Made by a program: the position numbers and the translations under genes. Positions 37,746-47,000 of a stretch of 64,000 nucleotides of DNA are shown here, in pieces. Below the pieces are notes generated by a model that saw only the letters and a program-made list of their open reading frames with translations, was not told where the DNA came from and did no database searches. Within the stretch, counting starts at the first letter, position 1; the number at the start of each line of letters is the position of its first letter. Origin of the DNA: Christiangramia sp. (GTDB lineage Bacteria; Bacteroidota; Bacteroidia; Flavobacteriales; Flavobacteriaceae). The DNA lies in contig NZ_JAPYPC010000023.1 in assembly GCF_029937855.1 (NCBI RefSeq), positions 1 to 64,000 on the forward strand. Reading direction: 5' to 3'.

Positions 37746-40016
37746 ATGGAAGACATTTACCTGGTCATGTTAGTGGCTCTTTTAGCCCTTGCGATAACAG
37801 ATTTAGTAGTTGGAGTAAGTAACGATGCTATTAACTTTTTGAACTCTGCGATTGGTTCGAGGGCAATTTCCATGCGTACCATTCTTATAGTAGCGAGTAT
37901 AGGTGTTGCGGTTGGAGCAATATTTTCGAGTGGTTTAATGGAGGTCGCCAGGAAAGGGATTTTTATGCCTGGCCAATTCTATTTTGAAGAGATCATGATC
38001 ATTTTTATGGCAGTGATGATTACAGATGTACTGCTTTTGGACTTTTTTAATTCCCTGGGACTGCCTACTTCTACAACCGTTTCTATTGTTTTTGAATTGT
38101 TAGGTGCCGCTGTTTGTATGGCTGTTATCAAGATTTATAAAGAAAGCAATGGTGATCTGGGCTTGCTTGAAAATTATATTAATACCGCAAAAGCGACAGA
38201 GATTATTATTGGGATCTTAATGGCAGTGGTCATCGCTTTTATAATAGGTGCCCTGGTTCAGTATATTTCACGGTTAGTATTTTCCTTTCATTTTGAGAAA
38301 AAAATGAAATACTTTGGGGCTGTTTTTGGCGGCTTATCCCTAACTGCAATTCTCTATTTTATAGTGATTAAAGGTCTCAAAAGCGTACCCTATATTTCTG
38401 AAGCTGCTATGGGGTATATAAATGCAAATACCTTAATTATCGTTCTTATTGGATTCTTAATTTTTACGGCGCTCTCACAACTTCTTATGAGTGTTTTTAG
38501 AATTAATATTCTAAAGGCCATTATTATAATAGGAACGTTTGCCTTAGCCCTTGCTTTTGCTGGAAATGATCTAGTTAATTTTATTGGGGTGCCTATTGCC
38601 GCCTGGCAATCTTATGATTTATGGCAAAGTGCCTATACAGCTACCGGTATATTACCTTCAGAATTTGCTATGACCGGACTTTCCGGAAGTGTACCTACAC
38701 CCGAAATTTTACTTATAATAGCTGGCGGTATCATGGTAATAACATTATGGTTTTCAAGTAAGGCCAGATCTGTAGTAGATACCGGTATCAATTTGTCCAG
38801 ACAGGGAGATGGAGTGGAACGTTTTGAACCAAACTGGTTGTCTCGAGGTATTGTGAGGTATTCCGTGCTTTTTGGAAATGCCTTTTCAACGATACTTCCT
38901 GAGAGAATGAAAAATAAAATAGATAATAAATTTGACAAACCGAATTTTCATTTAAAAAACAGGAGAATTGATGCGCCGGCATTTGATATGGTTCGTGCCT
39001 CGGTAAACCTCGTAGTAGCCAGTGTTTTGATCTCTATCGGGACCAACATGAAACTTCCGCTCTCTACTACTTATGTGACCTTTATGGTGGCTATGGGTAC
39101 TTCTTTGGCAGATAGAGCATGGGATCGGGAAAGTGCGGTTTATAGGGTTGCGGGGGTGCTTAATGTAATAGGAGGTTGGTTTGTAACCGCGATTGTTGCA
39201 TTCACTGCTGCGGCTTTATTTGGGGCGATCATATACTTTGGCGGCACCATAGCCCTGGCTATTTTAATTATTTTAGCGATAGTACTGGTAGTTCGGAGTG
39301 GAATTTTACATTCTAAACGGGCCAAAGAAGAAAAAACTAGAAAGAAATTTAAGAAAAGTGATATCATAACCATTAATGAGATTACTTCTGAAACTTCGGA
39401 AAATATCTCCAATGTTATTGGCGGTATTAATAAGATGTATTCCAGAACTGTGGACGAGTTAGGTTATTATGATCTGGGGAAACTGAAAAAGAATTATAAA
39501 AGAATTGAAAAGCTGGAAGCCCAGGTGGATGAACTTAAGGATAATATCTTCTATTTTATAAAATCTATAGACGATGATTCTGTAGAGGCCAGTAAATTCT
39601 ATATCCTCACCCTGGATTATCTTCAGGATATGGTGCAATCTATTGGCTTTATTACCAGAAATAGTTATAACCATGTCCACAATAACCATAAGAACCTGAA
39701 ATTTAATCAAATTCGTGATTTGAAGAAAGTGGATGATAAGATGCAGATTTTATTTGATGAGATCACCCAAACATTCGATAATCATGAATTTGGAAATATT
39801 AATAATTTGCTGGATGAGAAACAGGAGTTGATGAGTTATGTAAGTGAGTTGGTCCAGAAGCAAATTGAGAGAATTCGTACATCCGAATCCAGTCCAAAAA
39901 ATACAAAATTGTATTTTGGGATCTTATTGGAAACTAAGGATCTTGTTGGATCTACAATGAACCTGCTTCAGTTGTTCCAGGAGTTCTATAACGAAGCAAG
40001 AACTACCACTTATTAA
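37746..40016 (+). CDS. PiT-family inorganic phosphate transporter with C-terminal PhoU-like domain
   Basis: Inner-membrane phosphate permease of 756 residues. The duplicated PiT signature is present: GVSNDAINFLNSAIGSRA at about 23-40, and a second half with AGNDLVNFIGVP near 275. About a dozen helices reach residue 530, with an inserted cytosolic part at about 345-415. The C-terminal 220 residues are soluble and helical (MYSRTVDELGYYDLGKL ...) and look like a PhoU-type domain fused to the permease. Most PiT proteins are 400-500 residues. ATG 37746 is preferred to TTG 37713, which would add a tail of 11 residues that does not look like the family. Confidence 0.9.
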   Translation: MEDIYLVMLVALLALAITDLVVGVSNDAINFLNSAIGSRAISMRTILIVASIGVAVGAIFSSGLMEVARKGIFMPGQFYFEEIMIIFMAVMITDVLLLDFFNSLGLPTSTTVSIVFELLGAAVCMAVIKIYKESNGDLGLLENYINTAKATEIIIGILMAVVIAFIIGALVQYISRLVFSFHFEKKMKYFGAVFGGLSLTAILYFIVIKGLKSVPYISEAAMGYINANTLIIVLIGFLIFTALSQLLMSVFRINILKAIIIIGTFALALAFAGNDLVNFIGVPIAAWQSYDLWQSAYTATGILPSEFAMTGLSGSVPTPEILLIIAGGIMVITLWFSSKARSVVDTGINLSRQGDGVERFEPNWLSRGIVRYSVLFGNAFSTILPERMKNKIDNKFDKPNFHLKNRRIDAPAFDMVRASVNLVVASVLISIGTNMKLPLSTTYVTFMVAMGTSLADRAWDRESAVYRVAGVLNVIGGWFVTAIVAFTAAALFGAIIYFGGTIALAILIILAIVLVVRSGILHSKRAKEEKTRKKFKKSDIITINEITSETSENISNVIGGINKMYSRTVDELGYYDLGKLKKNYKRIEKLEAQVDELKDNIFYFIKSIDDDSVEASKFYILTLDYLQDMVQSIGFITRNSYNHVHNNHKNLKFNQIRDLKKVDDKMQILFDEITQTFDNHEFGNINNLLDEKQELMSYVSELVQKQIERIRTSESSPKNTKLYFGILLETKDLVGSTMNLLQLFQEFYNEARTTTY

Positions 40017-40062
40017 ACGAAAAAATCCCTACCTAAAGAGATTTTTCGTTAAACTGAATTTT
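40016..40062. terminator. Terminator between the convergent phosphate transporter and nfu genes
   Basis: AACGAAAAAATC (40016-40027) pairs with GATTTTTCGTT (40040-40050) with one bulged A. The plus strand then has a run of eight T about ten bases on, and the minus strand runs into TTTTTTCG. It could serve both genes. Confidence 0.5.
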
Positions 40063-40094
40063 TTTTATGAAGCTGGGTTTTGAGGTAAAGGCAA

Positions 40095-41009
40095 TTAACC
40101 ATTTACAGCTTCCACGTAGTCTACTTTTCCTCTTAACATATCCCTTAGCATAGTTTCAATACCGCTTTTAAGGGTCATGGTGGAAGAAGGGCAGCCACTG
40201 CAGGCTCCCTGGAGAATAACCTTTACCGTTTTATTCTCCTCATTATAACTGTCGAAAAGTATATTCCCGCCATCACTTGCTACCGCAGGTTTTATATATT
40301 CATCCAGAATCGCTACAATTTGCTGAGAAGTATCATCCAGATCTTCAAACTCAGCAGGTTTATTTTCCTGCTCTGGAGAGGAGTTTTTCGAGGCTTCCAC
40401 GGTTTCGGCATTTAGCACCTCATTGCCTTCTTCGATATAATTCTTTATAAATTCACGCAGTTCCATCGTGATTTCTTCCCATCCAGCTATATCGTACTTT
40501 TGAATTGAGACATAGTTCTCATCAATAAATACCTCTTTTACAAATGGGAAATGAAATAATTTCTGAACCAGTGGAGCATTTTTGGCATCATCTATATTTT
40601 TGAATTCCGCTGCCTGTAATACCAGCTTTTTATTGGCTACGAATTTCATTACCGCAGGATTTGGAGTGCTTTCAGCATAAACCGTTACTGGTACTTTTCC
40701 GGTTGAAGCTTTTACTTCTTTTATCACTTCGCCACCTTTGCTCAGGTAAGTCTCTATTTGCTCAGCAACTTCTTTTTCCACATCATCCCATTCCACAATA
40801 TCATATTTTTCAATGGCAATAAAATTTTGCGCGATATAAACCGTTTTTACAAATGGCAGGTAAAATAATTGTTGCGCAAGAGGGGATCTGGACGCCTCAT
40901 CAATATTTTTAAACTCAAAGTTCTCGTGGCGGGTAAGGAATTTATTGGCCTCGAATTTAACTATGGAAGGCGTCGTGGTTCTTACTATATTGATAGTGAA
41001 ATCTTTCAT
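40095..41009 (-). CDS. NifU-type Fe-S scaffold with two N-terminal Nfu domains
   Basis: Iron-sulfur cluster carrier of 304 residues that hands clusters to target apoproteins. Two Nfu N-terminal domains lie in tandem (about 8-95 and 107-190), each with the pattern PSIVKFEAN or PAVMKFVAN, ... FKNIDxAxxxPLxQxLFxxPFVKxVxI. The C-terminal NifU domain (about 220-304) has the cluster-binding CxxC in GACSGCPSS (C270, C273). A single Nfu_N is usual. A TATTTTTG box at 41024-41031 on the minus strand may be its -7 element, though the leader would be only about ten bases. Confidence 0.92.
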   Translation of the reverse strand: MKDFTINIVRTTTPSIVKFEANKFLTRHENFEFKNIDEASRSPLAQQLFYLPFVKTVYIAQNFIAIEKYDIVEWDDVEKEVAEQIETYLSKGGEVIKEVKASTGKVPVTVYAESTPNPAVMKFVANKKLVLQAAEFKNIDDAKNAPLVQKLFHFPFVKEVFIDENYVSIQKYDIAGWEEITMELREFIKNYIEEGNEVLNAETVEASKNSSPEQENKPAEFEDLDDTSQQIVAILDEYIKPAVASDGGNILFDSYNEENKTVKVILQGACSGCPSSTMTLKSGIETMLRDMLRGKVDYVEAVNG

Positions 41010-41070
41010 CTCAAAAATTTTGACAAAAATACTAAAGAAAAATCAGCTAATACATATATTTACATCCTTT

Positions 41071-42120
41071 ATGGGGAGGAATACTTATATCTTTGGATGT
41101 TTTTTAAAGCGTCCTGCCGTTCTAAAATATTTCTGGTTTTTAGTGTTGACTTTTTTTGTAAATCATACAACATTAAAGGCGCAGGAAATCATTCCTACCT
41201 ACTCAGATTACCTTACAGATAATCTTTACCTCATCCATCCCTCCATGGCCGGTGCTTCTAATTATGATAAAATTAGATTAACCGCCAGGCAGCAGTGGTT
41301 TGACGTGGAGGATCCACCCAACTTACAAACCCTTGCTTATAATTCCCGGTTAAATGATAAAATTGGAGTTGGAGGTATCCTTTTTAGGGATGAAAACGGT
41401 AACTTTTCTAAACTGGGGGCCTATGCTACTTTTGCATATCATCTCATGTTTTCCCGAAGTACGGTAAATTTGAATCAATTATCATTTGGAATTAGCGCAG
41501 GGATAATTCAGCATAGCCTGGATATCAGCAATTTTAATAGGTTTGACCCCTTAATTGGTAATCAAAATTCAGACATTTTTGCAAATATGGATTTCGGGAT
41601 CTCTTATTACGTGAGTGATTTATATTTTCATTTTGCGGCCAAAAACATCCTTTCAATAAGAAGGGAGCTTTTCTATTCAGATGCCGTTCCCAGTAATATG
41701 CGAAAATATCTTTTTTCTGCGGGATATGTGTTTACCCTCAATCCATACGACCCCTGGAGTTTTGAACCCTCAATTCTTTTACAGGCCAGGGAGGCTACCA
41801 GTGAAACAGCTTTAGATGTGAATGCAAAAGCTTATTATGAATTGGAAAATGGAAAACTATGGGGAGGTTTGTCTTACAGAAATAGTTTTGAAGGAGCTGA
41901 GTTTACCCAAAATGGGCAGGAAGTGGAAAATCAGCAATTAAGATATATCACTCCTTTTGTAGGGCTGAATTATAAGAAGTTTGTGTTCGGATATACCTAC
42001 AGTTATCAGTTAAATTCCATTGTTTTGAGCAATGGTGGCTTTCATCAAATTACTCTGGGATATAATTTTGGAGAAAGCAGGAAGCGCTATAATTGTAACT
42101 GTCCGGCGATAAATAATTAG
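41071..42120 (+). CDS. PorP/SprF-family type IX secretion membrane protein
   Basis: Predicted outer-membrane beta-barrel protein of 349 residues. PorP/SprF proteins act with type IX secretion, often as partners of a particular large adhesin such as SprB. A signal peptide (FWFLVLTFFVNHTTLKAQ) ends near residue 37, and the opening PTYSDYLTDNLYLIHPSMAGA with RQQWF is diagnostic of the family. ATG 41071 is preferred over earlier in-frame starts, which fall inside or just beside the divergent nfu gene. No adhesin gene is adjacent, so it may serve a secreted substrate encoded elsewhere. It converges with murI and the stops overlap by 4 bases. Confidence 0.88.
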   Translation: MGRNTYIFGCFLKRPAVLKYFWFLVLTFFVNHTTLKAQEIIPTYSDYLTDNLYLIHPSMAGASNYDKIRLTARQQWFDVEDPPNLQTLAYNSRLNDKIGVGGILFRDENGNFSKLGAYATFAYHLMFSRSTVNLNQLSFGISAGIIQHSLDISNFNRFDPLIGNQNSDIFANMDFGISYYVSDLYFHFAAKNILSIRRELFYSDAVPSNMRKYLFSAGYVFTLNPYDPWSFEPSILLQAREATSETALDVNAKAYYELENGKLWGGLSYRNSFEGAEFTQNGQEVENQQLRYITPFVGLNYKKFVFGYTYSYQLNSIVLSNGGFHQITLGYNFGESRKRYNCNCPAINN

Positions 42121-42911
42121 AAATCCATTTTAGCTACTTTGTAGCCATTCTTTTCAGCCTGAATAATCTGTGAAAGGACCTGCGGATTGATATTGCTATA
42201 AAATTCAGGGATTTTGCTTCCGCTTTTATCTGTATTTAATAAATTATTATTGAAAAGCACGGCCTTTGCTTGCTTCGCCACCGCCTCACCTGAATCTATG
42301 ATTTCAACTTCCCGAGGAAGAATTTCATACAATGAAGGGATAAGATAAGGGTAATGACTGCATCCAAGCACCAGGTAATCTATTTTAGCCCTGATCATAG
42401 GAGCCAGCAATTTTTGCAGTAAATCTTTAGTTTCTGCAGCATCTTTTTTTCCACCTTCAATAAGTTCTACAAGACCATTTCCTTCTACCTCGATCACATG
42501 GATATCTTTAGTGTAAATTTCAGAAGTTTGGGCAAAAAGTTCGCTGGTAAGTGTTCCACGGGTGGCAAGAATACCAATAGCCTTGTTGGCACTTTTTAAA
42601 GCAGCGGGTTTAATAGCCGGTTCTATACCAATAAAAGGTATGTCGTAAGCAGAACGGAGAACTTTTATGGCATTGGTGGTAGCGGTATTACAGGCCACCA
42701 CAATTAACTTGCAATCCATCTTCAGAAGCCTTTCAGTATTCTTTATGGATAAACCTATAATCTCCTCCTGGGTTTTTATACCGTAGGGTGCATTTGCACT
42801 ATCAGATAAATAAATGGTTTTTTCCAGTGGTAGGAGCTGATGAATTTCCTGCCAGATAGATGTGCCGCCAACGCCGGAATCAAAAATACCAATAGGTCTG
42901 GGATCATTCAT
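42117..42911 (-). CDS. murI: Glutamate racemase
   Basis: Cytosolic enzyme that converts L- to D-glutamate for peptidoglycan. The 264 residues carry both catalytic cysteine regions: VVACNTATTNA near residue 70 and VLGCSHYPYLIP near 180, plus the opening PIGIFDSGVGG. ATG 42911 (MNDPRPIGIF) is chosen; the longer frame would begin in the terminator that lies just upstream. The neighbouring block encodes other envelope-synthesis proteins. Confidence 0.95.
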   Translation of the reverse strand: MNDPRPIGIFDSGVGGTSIWQEIHQLLPLEKTIYLSDSANAPYGIKTQEEIIGLSIKNTERLLKMDCKLIVVACNTATTNAIKVLRSAYDIPFIGIEPAIKPAALKSANKAIGILATRGTLTSELFAQTSEIYTKDIHVIEVEGNGLVELIEGGKKDAAETKDLLQKLLAPMIRAKIDYLVLGCSHYPYLIPSLYEILPREVEIIDSGEAVAKQAKAVLFNNNLLNTDKSGSKIPEFYSNINPQVLSQIIQAEKNGYKVAKMDF

Positions 42912-42925
42912 ATAGCTACAAAAAT

Positions 42926-42957
42926 AAAAACTGCGCACAAGTATGCACGCAGTTTTT
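42926..42957 (-). terminator. Terminator after the short ompH/skp gene
   Basis: Perfect 10-base stem AAAAACTGCG (42926-42935) with CGCAGTTTTT (42948-42957) and a 12-base loop. On the minus strand a T-rich tail follows (TTTTTATTTTT). It ends the outer-membrane biogenesis block 26 bases after the last stop. Confidence 0.75.
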
Positions 42958-42982
42958 TATTATTTATTGAAATAGGTGGAAA

Positions 42983-43492
42983 TTACATTCCTAATTCTTT
43001 TTTCACGTCTGGCATTAGATTATAACCATCAGCAAGAAGTACTCCTGTTCCTGTAGTAGAATCCAATACATAATCGTATCCTTTAGCTCTGGCTACCTTT
43101 TGGATAGCAGTACGTACTTTTTCCAGGATAGGTCTAAGCAGGTCAGTCTCTTTTTTCTGAAGGTCCTGTCTTGCTTTAGCGCTATGCTCCTGAATTCTTC
43201 TTTGAGCAGCCTGAAGTTCTGTAGCTCTCTTCTGGTTCTCTTCTTCAGACTTTGTATTAGCTTCTGCTTCGTAACGCTGCATAGTGCTTTGAGCTTCAGA
43301 TAACATATCTTTTATCTCTGCATCATAAGTCTTCTCTAATTTTTCAAGCTGATCCATGGCGCCTTTATATTCCGGTAAATCCTGTACCAGTTCCTGGGTG
43401 GCAATATGGGCAACTTTAGACTGTGCATTTGTAAAAGCCGTAGCGCCAATCATTAAAGCTAAAGCTATAAAAAGTGTTCTGAATTGTTTCAT
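42983..43492 (-). CDS. OmpH/Skp-family periplasmic chaperone, short copy
   Basis: Periplasmic holdase of 169 residues for unfolded outer-membrane proteins on the way to BamA. A signal peptide (FIALALMIGATAFTNAQ) is followed by KVAHIATQELVQDLPEYKGAM, a long charged coiled coil (about 45-120) and the closing AKGYDYVLDSTTGTGVLLADGYNLMPDVKKELGM typical of the family. It is the last gene of the block and is followed by a strong terminator. The longer paralogue lies 38 bases upstream. Confidence 0.9.
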   Translation of the reverse strand: MKQFRTLFIALALMIGATAFTNAQSKVAHIATQELVQDLPEYKGAMDQLEKLEKTYDAEIKDMLSEAQSTMQRYEAEANTKSEEENQKRATELQAAQRRIQEHSAKARQDLQKKETDLLRPILEKVRTAIQKVARAKGYDYVLDSTTGTGVLLADGYNLMPDVKKELGM

Positions 43493-43530
43493 TGTAATCT
43501 TCGTTAAGTTTAATTTAAGGTTTAAAAAAT

Positions 43531-44340
43531 TTAGTTTATTGTATCGTTTTTCTTTTCTCTGGACTTAAGGATTGAGTCTCGTTTTCTTTCTCTCTCTGCA
43601 AGTATTTGTGCTCTTCTTTCTTCAAATTCTTTTTGCCTTGCAGCTTTTAAAGAATCTCTTTCCCTTTTCTTTTGTTCAAGAATTGCTTCGCGTTCAGATT
43701 TTCTTTCTTCTACCAGCGCTTCTCTCTCAGTAATTTCTTTATCCTGTTCTACCGTCCTGTTTTCTTCCTGTTCGAACTCTTTGATCTCATCTTTGTTCTC
43801 CAATTGTTCGCGGTTGGCTGTACGCTTAATGGTTCTAAGCACAGTTTCACTTACATCGTATTGTTGGTCTGCATATATTATTCCAATATCTGCGGTACGG
43901 TCAAAAACAAAATCGAGATTTCTATTTTCAGCAATTTGTTGCACAGCGGTGAAAACCTGATCCTGAATTGGCCTTACCAATTGCTTTTTCTGAATCATAT
44001 AATCCCCGTTAGGCCCAAACCTGTTTTGTTGATATTCTAATGCCTGCTGCTCCATATAAGCAATTTCTCCTTCACGTTCTTCAATTAGTTCCTTTGTTAG
44101 CAGCGCCCTTTCATTGTCCAACCTGGTTCTCATGTCTTTCACTTTTTGCATTTTAGCTTCAGCTTCCATTTTCCATTCCTGAACGCGGCTATCTAATTGC
44201 CTGCTTGCTTCCTGATATTCTGGTACGTTCTCAAGAATATATTCCATATCTATATAACCCAGCCTGATGCTTTTTTGCGCAGTGACCGATGAAAAGCCAA
44301 GCGCCGTGATTAATGCTATAAAGAATATTCTTTTTTTCAT
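43531..44340 (-). CDS. OmpH/Skp-family periplasmic chaperone, long copy
   Basis: Paralogue of 269 residues with a signal peptide ending SSVTAQ, the family opening SIRLGYIDMEYILENVPEYQEA, a coiled coil and the body motif NLDFVFDRTADIGIIYADQQYDVSETVL near 150-180. Unlike the short copy it has an additional C-terminal stretch of about 85 residues (185-269) made almost only of Glu, Arg, Lys and Asp helices, which should extend the coiled coil. It lies 31 bases after bamA, so bamA, skp and skp are one operon. Confidence 0.9.
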   Translation of the reverse strand: MKKRIFFIALITALGFSSVTAQKSIRLGYIDMEYILENVPEYQEASRQLDSRVQEWKMEAEAKMQKVKDMRTRLDNERALLTKELIEEREGEIAYMEQQALEYQQNRFGPNGDYMIQKKQLVRPIQDQVFTAVQQIAENRNLDFVFDRTADIGIIYADQQYDVSETVLRTIKRTANREQLENKDEIKEFEQEENRTVEQDKEITEREALVEERKSEREAILEQKKRERDSLKAARQKEFEERRAQILAERERKRDSILKSREKKNDTIN

Positions 44341-44371
44341 TTAAATCGAATATAGAAAATATCGTGCCAAT

Positions 44372-46993
44372 CTAAAACTGCTGTCCGATTATAAAATGCG
44401 TTTCCCATCCATTTGGACCTTGCTGACCCACAATTTCGTCAAATCCATAACCAAAGTCAATACCTAATAACCCGAACGTTGGCATAAAAATTCGTAGCCC
44501 CACACCTGCAGATCTATTTAATTGAAACGGATTATAATCCCTAAAATTGTCATATGTAGCTCCTGCTTCTAAAAATGAAAGAGCATAAATGGAGGCTGCA
44601 GGTTTTAAAGTAATTGGAAAACGTAGCTCTAAAGAGTATTTGTTATAGATCACAGCTCCATCATCCCTTTCATCTACAGGTCTGTCTAAAGGAACAACAG
44701 ATTGGTTCGGGTAACCTCTTAATTGTATAGTTTCTCTTCCATCTAAACTATAGGCACCTAATCCATCCCCTCCAAGGTAAAACCGTTCAAAAGGAGGCAC
44801 TCCTCGTTCATTGTTATATGCCCCTAAGAAACCAAATTCGGCATGCGTTCTAAGTACCAGATTGCTACTAGGTCCAAAACTCGCTAAGGTCTCGTACCAG
44901 TCTCCATTCAGTTTAATTTTATAAAATTCCAGCCAGTTATATTTTTTCTGATCTACCTTTTCCTGGTCAGCTACAGAATTCTCTCGTGTAACCCGTTGTC
45001 CCTGCTCATTTATAAGGTTACCATCATCATCCCTTAACTGGAATTCATCGAGGTTTTCAAGATTTCCATAATCCACCCCGTTCCATAAAGAGTAAGGAGG
45101 AGTTAGTTTGGCGGTAAAGGCAAATTTGGAACCTACGGTTGGAAATATTGGGTTTACACCAGTATTGTCCCTGGTAATCCCAAGCTGATAATAGAGGTTG
45201 TTGGAATGACCATTACCAAAAGTGAATAACCCGGTATTATAATTATTAAGGTTATATCTCTGGAAGCCGACAAGATTAGAGATTGTGGCATATTGATCTG
45301 GCTCTTTTAAACGTTTGGCCAAACCTATACTTACACCTAAAATATCAAAGCTTCTGGATTTATCGGCTTCCCTTTCAATATAATCAAATAAAAACTGCCT
45401 GGTATAACTAAAAGAAGTAGAAAGGCTTACCGGTCTTTTCCCACCTAGCCATGGCTCTCTGAAAGAAAGACTGTAAGTTTGGTAGAACGTGCTGGCCTGA
45501 GCCCTTAAGGATAAGGTTTGCCCATCTCCCATAGGGATTGGCTTGTAAGCATCCTTATCAAAAAGCCCTTGGATAGAAAAGTTATTAAAGGAAAGACCCA
45601 GGGTTCCTATAAAACCTCCGCCACCATAACCTCCCTGGAGTTCGATCTGGCTGGCACCGGCCTCAACCACCTGATATTCCAGGCTTAAAGTTCCTTCTCT
45701 GGGATCTGGATCTACAAATTCTGGATTTAGTTGCTCTGCATCAAAAAATCCAAGGGCACCTAATTCCCGAACAGTGGCTACCACAGCTTCCTGACTGTAT
45801 TTCTGGCCAGGTTTCGTTCTTAACTCACGATAGATTACATGATCTTTGGTTTTATCGTTTCCAGTTACACGAATTTCATCAAAAAAGGCTTCTTTTCCTT
45901 CAATGATCCTTACTTCAAAATCTATAGTATCATTATAAACATTTGTTTCTACGAGATCGATGTTAGAAAATAAATATCCATTATTCTGATAGAGGTTAGA
46001 CACTGATGTTTTATTTGGTTCTCTTCCCTGAATCCTTTCATCTATAAGAACACCGTTATAAACATCTCCTTTCTCAAGGCCAAGAACTCTGCCCAGCTGC
46101 TCATCTGTATAGGCTGAATTTCCTAAAAAATTAATATTTCCAATATAATATTGATTCCCTTCCTCCAGTTCTATCTTCAATGCGATGTTTTCATCATCTA
46201 TTTTTAATAGCGTGTCTGAAATTATTCTGGCATCCCTATATCCTTCTTCTTTATATTTATCGATTATTGAAGTTTTATCTTCCTGGTAATCTGCTCTCAC
46301 AAATTTTGATCGCTTCCAGAATCTGAAGAAATTCTTCTGCTTCGTGTTCTTCATGTTGCGTTTTAGTTTCGCATCAGAAAGCTTTTCATTACCAACAAAA
46401 TCAATATCTGTGATCTTAACACGGTCTCCCTGATCTATGTCTACAACCATATTCACTTTATTTGAATTGGTGGTATCCACTACTTCAGAAGTCCTTATAT
46501 CTACTTCAGTATTAAAATATCCTTCTTTTTTATATTTATTCTGAATATAGTTTTGAGTAGTTGTGATAAAGTTTTCGGTTACTTTAACCCCAGGCTTAAG
46601 ATTATTTTCGTCTATAAGATCTTCTCTTTCACTTTTTTTCTTGATACCGGCGAATTTAACCTGATTCAAAACAGGCACTTCCTTTATCTCCAGTTCAAGA
46701 TCTGCAACATTGCCTTCTACATTCGTAATATAGAAATTGATGTCGCTAAAAAGATCGAGTTTCCAAAGCTTGTTAATTACATCACGTAACTTCTCGCCGG
46801 GAATAAAAATTTCTTCTCCTTTTTTTAAGCCGGTATATGCAATTACCGTTTTCTCATTGTAAGTAGTAGTACCGGTAACCTTAATATCTCCAATGGTATA
46901 TTTTTTAGAATCGCCAAGGGGTAGGTCTTGTGCTTGGGCAGCTATGCTGAATATGAAAAAAAATGCAAAAAGTGTAAAAATCTTCTTCGTCAT
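44372..46993 (-). CDS. bamA: Outer-membrane protein assembly factor BamA
   Basis: Central component of the beta-barrel assembly machine (873 residues). A signal peptide (IFTLFAFFFIFSIAAQAQ) is followed by five POTRA domains (about 30-440; repeated patterns such as ITDIDFVGNEKLSDAKL and IGNINFLGNSAYTDEQL) and a 16-strand barrel. The barrel includes the family-typical LRGY in ETIQLRGYPNQ, and the end is GWETHFIIGQQF. ATG 46993 lies 8 bases after the uppS stop; a longer frame to 47131 would run inside uppS and put 46 residues before the signal peptide, so it was rejected. Confidence 0.95.
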   Translation of the reverse strand: MTKKIFTLFAFFFIFSIAAQAQDLPLGDSKKYTIGDIKVTGTTTYNEKTVIAYTGLKKGEEIFIPGEKLRDVINKLWKLDLFSDINFYITNVEGNVADLELEIKEVPVLNQVKFAGIKKKSEREDLIDENNLKPGVKVTENFITTTQNYIQNKYKKEGYFNTEVDIRTSEVVDTTNSNKVNMVVDIDQGDRVKITDIDFVGNEKLSDAKLKRNMKNTKQKNFFRFWKRSKFVRADYQEDKTSIIDKYKEEGYRDARIISDTLLKIDDENIALKIELEEGNQYYIGNINFLGNSAYTDEQLGRVLGLEKGDVYNGVLIDERIQGREPNKTSVSNLYQNNGYLFSNIDLVETNVYNDTIDFEVRIIEGKEAFFDEIRVTGNDKTKDHVIYRELRTKPGQKYSQEAVVATVRELGALGFFDAEQLNPEFVDPDPREGTLSLEYQVVEAGASQIELQGGYGGGGFIGTLGLSFNNFSIQGLFDKDAYKPIPMGDGQTLSLRAQASTFYQTYSLSFREPWLGGKRPVSLSTSFSYTRQFLFDYIEREADKSRSFDILGVSIGLAKRLKEPDQYATISNLVGFQRYNLNNYNTGLFTFGNGHSNNLYYQLGITRDNTGVNPIFPTVGSKFAFTAKLTPPYSLWNGVDYGNLENLDEFQLRDDDGNLINEQGQRVTRENSVADQEKVDQKKYNWLEFYKIKLNGDWYETLASFGPSSNLVLRTHAEFGFLGAYNNERGVPPFERFYLGGDGLGAYSLDGRETIQLRGYPNQSVVPLDRPVDERDDGAVIYNKYSLELRFPITLKPAASIYALSFLEAGATYDNFRDYNPFQLNRSAGVGLRIFMPTFGLLGIDFGYGFDEIVGQQGPNGWETHFIIGQQF

Positions 46994-47000
46994 GAATGCA

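Noticed and set aside
40945-41070. Longer N terminus for the PorP/SprF protein
   Set aside because: It overlaps the start of the divergent nfu gene, and ATG 41071 gives a normal signal peptide.
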